A stretch of DNA of 64,000 nucleotides, from positions 1 to 64,000 of the forward strand of contig NZ_JADBGI010000024.1 in assembly GCF_014892575.1 (NCBI RefSeq). The letters run 5' to 3'. A program made the translations under genes and the position numbers. Below the pieces are notes generated by a model. It saw only the letters and a program-made list of their open reading frames with translations, was not told the origin of the DNA and made no database searches. Shown here one piece after another: positions 63,022 through 64,000 of the stretch (position 1 is the first letter of the stretch; each line of letters begins with the position of its first letter). The stretch is from Nocardiopsis coralli (lineage in GTDB: Bacteria; Actinomycetota; Actinomycetes; Streptosporangiales; Streptosporangiaceae).

Positions 63022-64000
63022 ATGACAACGGATTCCCGACCGCCGGACGGGCCCGACCGTTCCGGTGCGGGAGCGAACACCACTGAGGGTGCGCTCGACG
63101 ACTCGACGCTGAAGAGTATCGAGGAGGACATCTCCGGTCTCGAGAAGCAGGACCTCGCGGTCGACGACGCCGGTATGGGCAGCCGCCAGGACCTGCGGGC
63201 CGTGTGGCGCTGGGCGGTGTTCTTCGGTGCGGTGCTCCTGGCCGTGTTCCACTTGTGGACGGCCATGACGCAGACGCTGCCCCCGCTGCAGCAGCGCTCC
63301 CTGCACCTGGGTCTGGGCCTCGGCCTGGTGTTCCTGCTCTACCCGACCAAACCGCGCGCCTCCGGCCCCAAGAGCGGCCTCTACGGCGCGATGATGACGG
63401 TCAGCTTCATGCTGCTGGCCTATCTCGTGGTCGGTGTGGTCAGCGGCGACAACATGGGCCTGTACCTGTACCTGCCGCAGGCGGTGTTCGGCGTGCTCGC
63501 GGTCGCGGCGGTCGCCGGGACCTGGTGGTGGATCTTCAAGTGGCAGCAGGGTGCCCGAGGGGCCCCCTCCAAGGCGCAGAAGAGCGCCGGTGTGACCCTG
63601 TTGGTTCTGGCCGCGCTGATGTCCCTGGACCTGGTGACCAGTGACGCCAACGGCGGGTTCTTCTTCCTGCCGATCCTCGGCCTGGTGCTGGTCGTCCTGA
63701 GCCTGCTGCTGGCCGTGGTGCTGCTGCGCTACCCCGGCGCTGTGCCCGCCTGGCTCTGGCCGGTCGTGACCCGCTGGGGCATGACCACCGTCGGTTTCGC
63801 GATCCTGCTGTACATGGCCTTCTCCGGCGTGGCCGGTTGGCACGTCATCGGCCCGGCTCTGCTCGTTCTGGCCCTGGTGCAGGCGGCCCGCTACGTGCCC
63901 GTGGCGGTCATGGGCCTGCCGTTCGCCGACATTCTGCTCGCCGGACTGGGCGTCCTCGCCGGCATGTACATGTTCTTCAACTACCAGGAGATCCAGAGCA
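63022..64000 (+). CDS. TRAP transporter fused permease (4TM/12TM), partial
   Basis: Open to the window end; 326 codons visible from ATG 63022 (MTTDSRPPDGPDRSGAGA...). An acidic cytoplasmic N-terminus (about 60 residues) precedes WRWAVFFGAVLLAVFHLW, then LPPLQQRSLHLGLGLGLVFL, the hallmark of fused TRAP permeases, and at least six more helices. The DctM part lies beyond the window. ATG after AAGGATGGGGCG. Confidence 0.88.
   Translation, partial: MTTDSRPPDGPDRSGAGANTTEGALDDSTLKSIEEDISGLEKQDLAVDDAGMGSRQDLRAVWRWAVFFGAVLLAVFHLWTAMTQTLPPLQQRSLHLGLGLGLVFLLYPTKPRASGPKSGLYGAMMTVSFMLLAYLVVGVVSGDNMGLYLYLPQAVFGVLAVAAVAGTWWWIFKWQQGARGAPSKAQKSAGVTLLVLAALMSLDLVTSDANGGFFFLPILGLVLVVLSLLLAVVLLRYPGAVPAWLWPVVTRWGMTTVGFAILLYMAFSGVAGWHVIGPALLVLALVQAARYVPVAVMGLPFADILLAGLGVLAGMYMFFNYQEIQS

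Overview
The window is high-GC (roughly 70%) actinobacterial chromosome. The gene content and order (dapB, dapA-rnj, ftsK, rimO-pgsA-cinA-clgR, DUF3046-recA-recX, plus an egtABCD ergothioneine cluster and menA) match a filamentous actinomycete. Coding style and family versions suggest Nocardiopsis or a close relative, but no rRNA or phylogenetic marker confirms this. No rRNA, tRNA, CRISPR array or autonomous insertion sequence was recognised.

Layout. 1-4.4 kb (minus strand): a MaoC dehydratase, an enolase-superfamily protein, alanine dehydrogenase, and an amidohydrolase; the enolase and amidohydrolase proteins have each lost key catalytic residues. 4.6-8.1 kb (plus): a CopD-CtaG fusion membrane protein and an F420-dependent oxidoreductase. 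8.1-17 kb (minus): a small membrane protein, a PhoD phosphatase, an 805-base non-coding stretch full of small repeats, the sbcDC nuclease pair, an O-methyltransferase, a MITE-like element and a YdjM-type hydrolase. 17.1-23.1 kb (plus): a five-gene peptide/nickel-type ABC transporter with translationally overlapping genes. 23.0-27.7 kb (plus): egtABCD, preceded by a CRP-type palindrome. 27.7-32.9 kb: VIT-family transporter, dapB, methyltransferase, NUDIX-menA, GNAT and a holin-like protein.

33.0-43.3 kb (plus) is the conserved housekeeping block: a candidate leader ORF, dapA-rnj, ftsK, a RodZ-like HTH protein, rimO-pgsA-cinA and a clgR-type regulator. 43.4-50.5 kb is a sugar module: an Rrf2 regulator, nagZ, two permeases, a lipoprotein binding protein and a divergent ROK repressor with a paired palindrome between them, probably for uptake of amino-sugar oligomers. 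50.5-55.8 kb: a gene remnant, a GNAT and the helicase lhr. 55.9-59.3 kb: DUF3046, recA with a LexA box and a 433-residue intein inside the ATP-binding P-loop, and recX. 59.3-64 kb: an S9 peptidase and a TAXI-TRAP transporter whose permease runs off the end.

The most notable items are the RecA P-loop intein, the two neighbouring catalytic-residue-deficient enzymes, the MITE-like repeat with a second related copy about 13 kb away, the repeat-rich block at 10.1-10.9 kb, the CRP-type site in front of the ergothioneine genes, and the leaderless ORF plus hairpin in front of dapA. No obviously new multi-gene system was found; most of the window is conserved chromosome.
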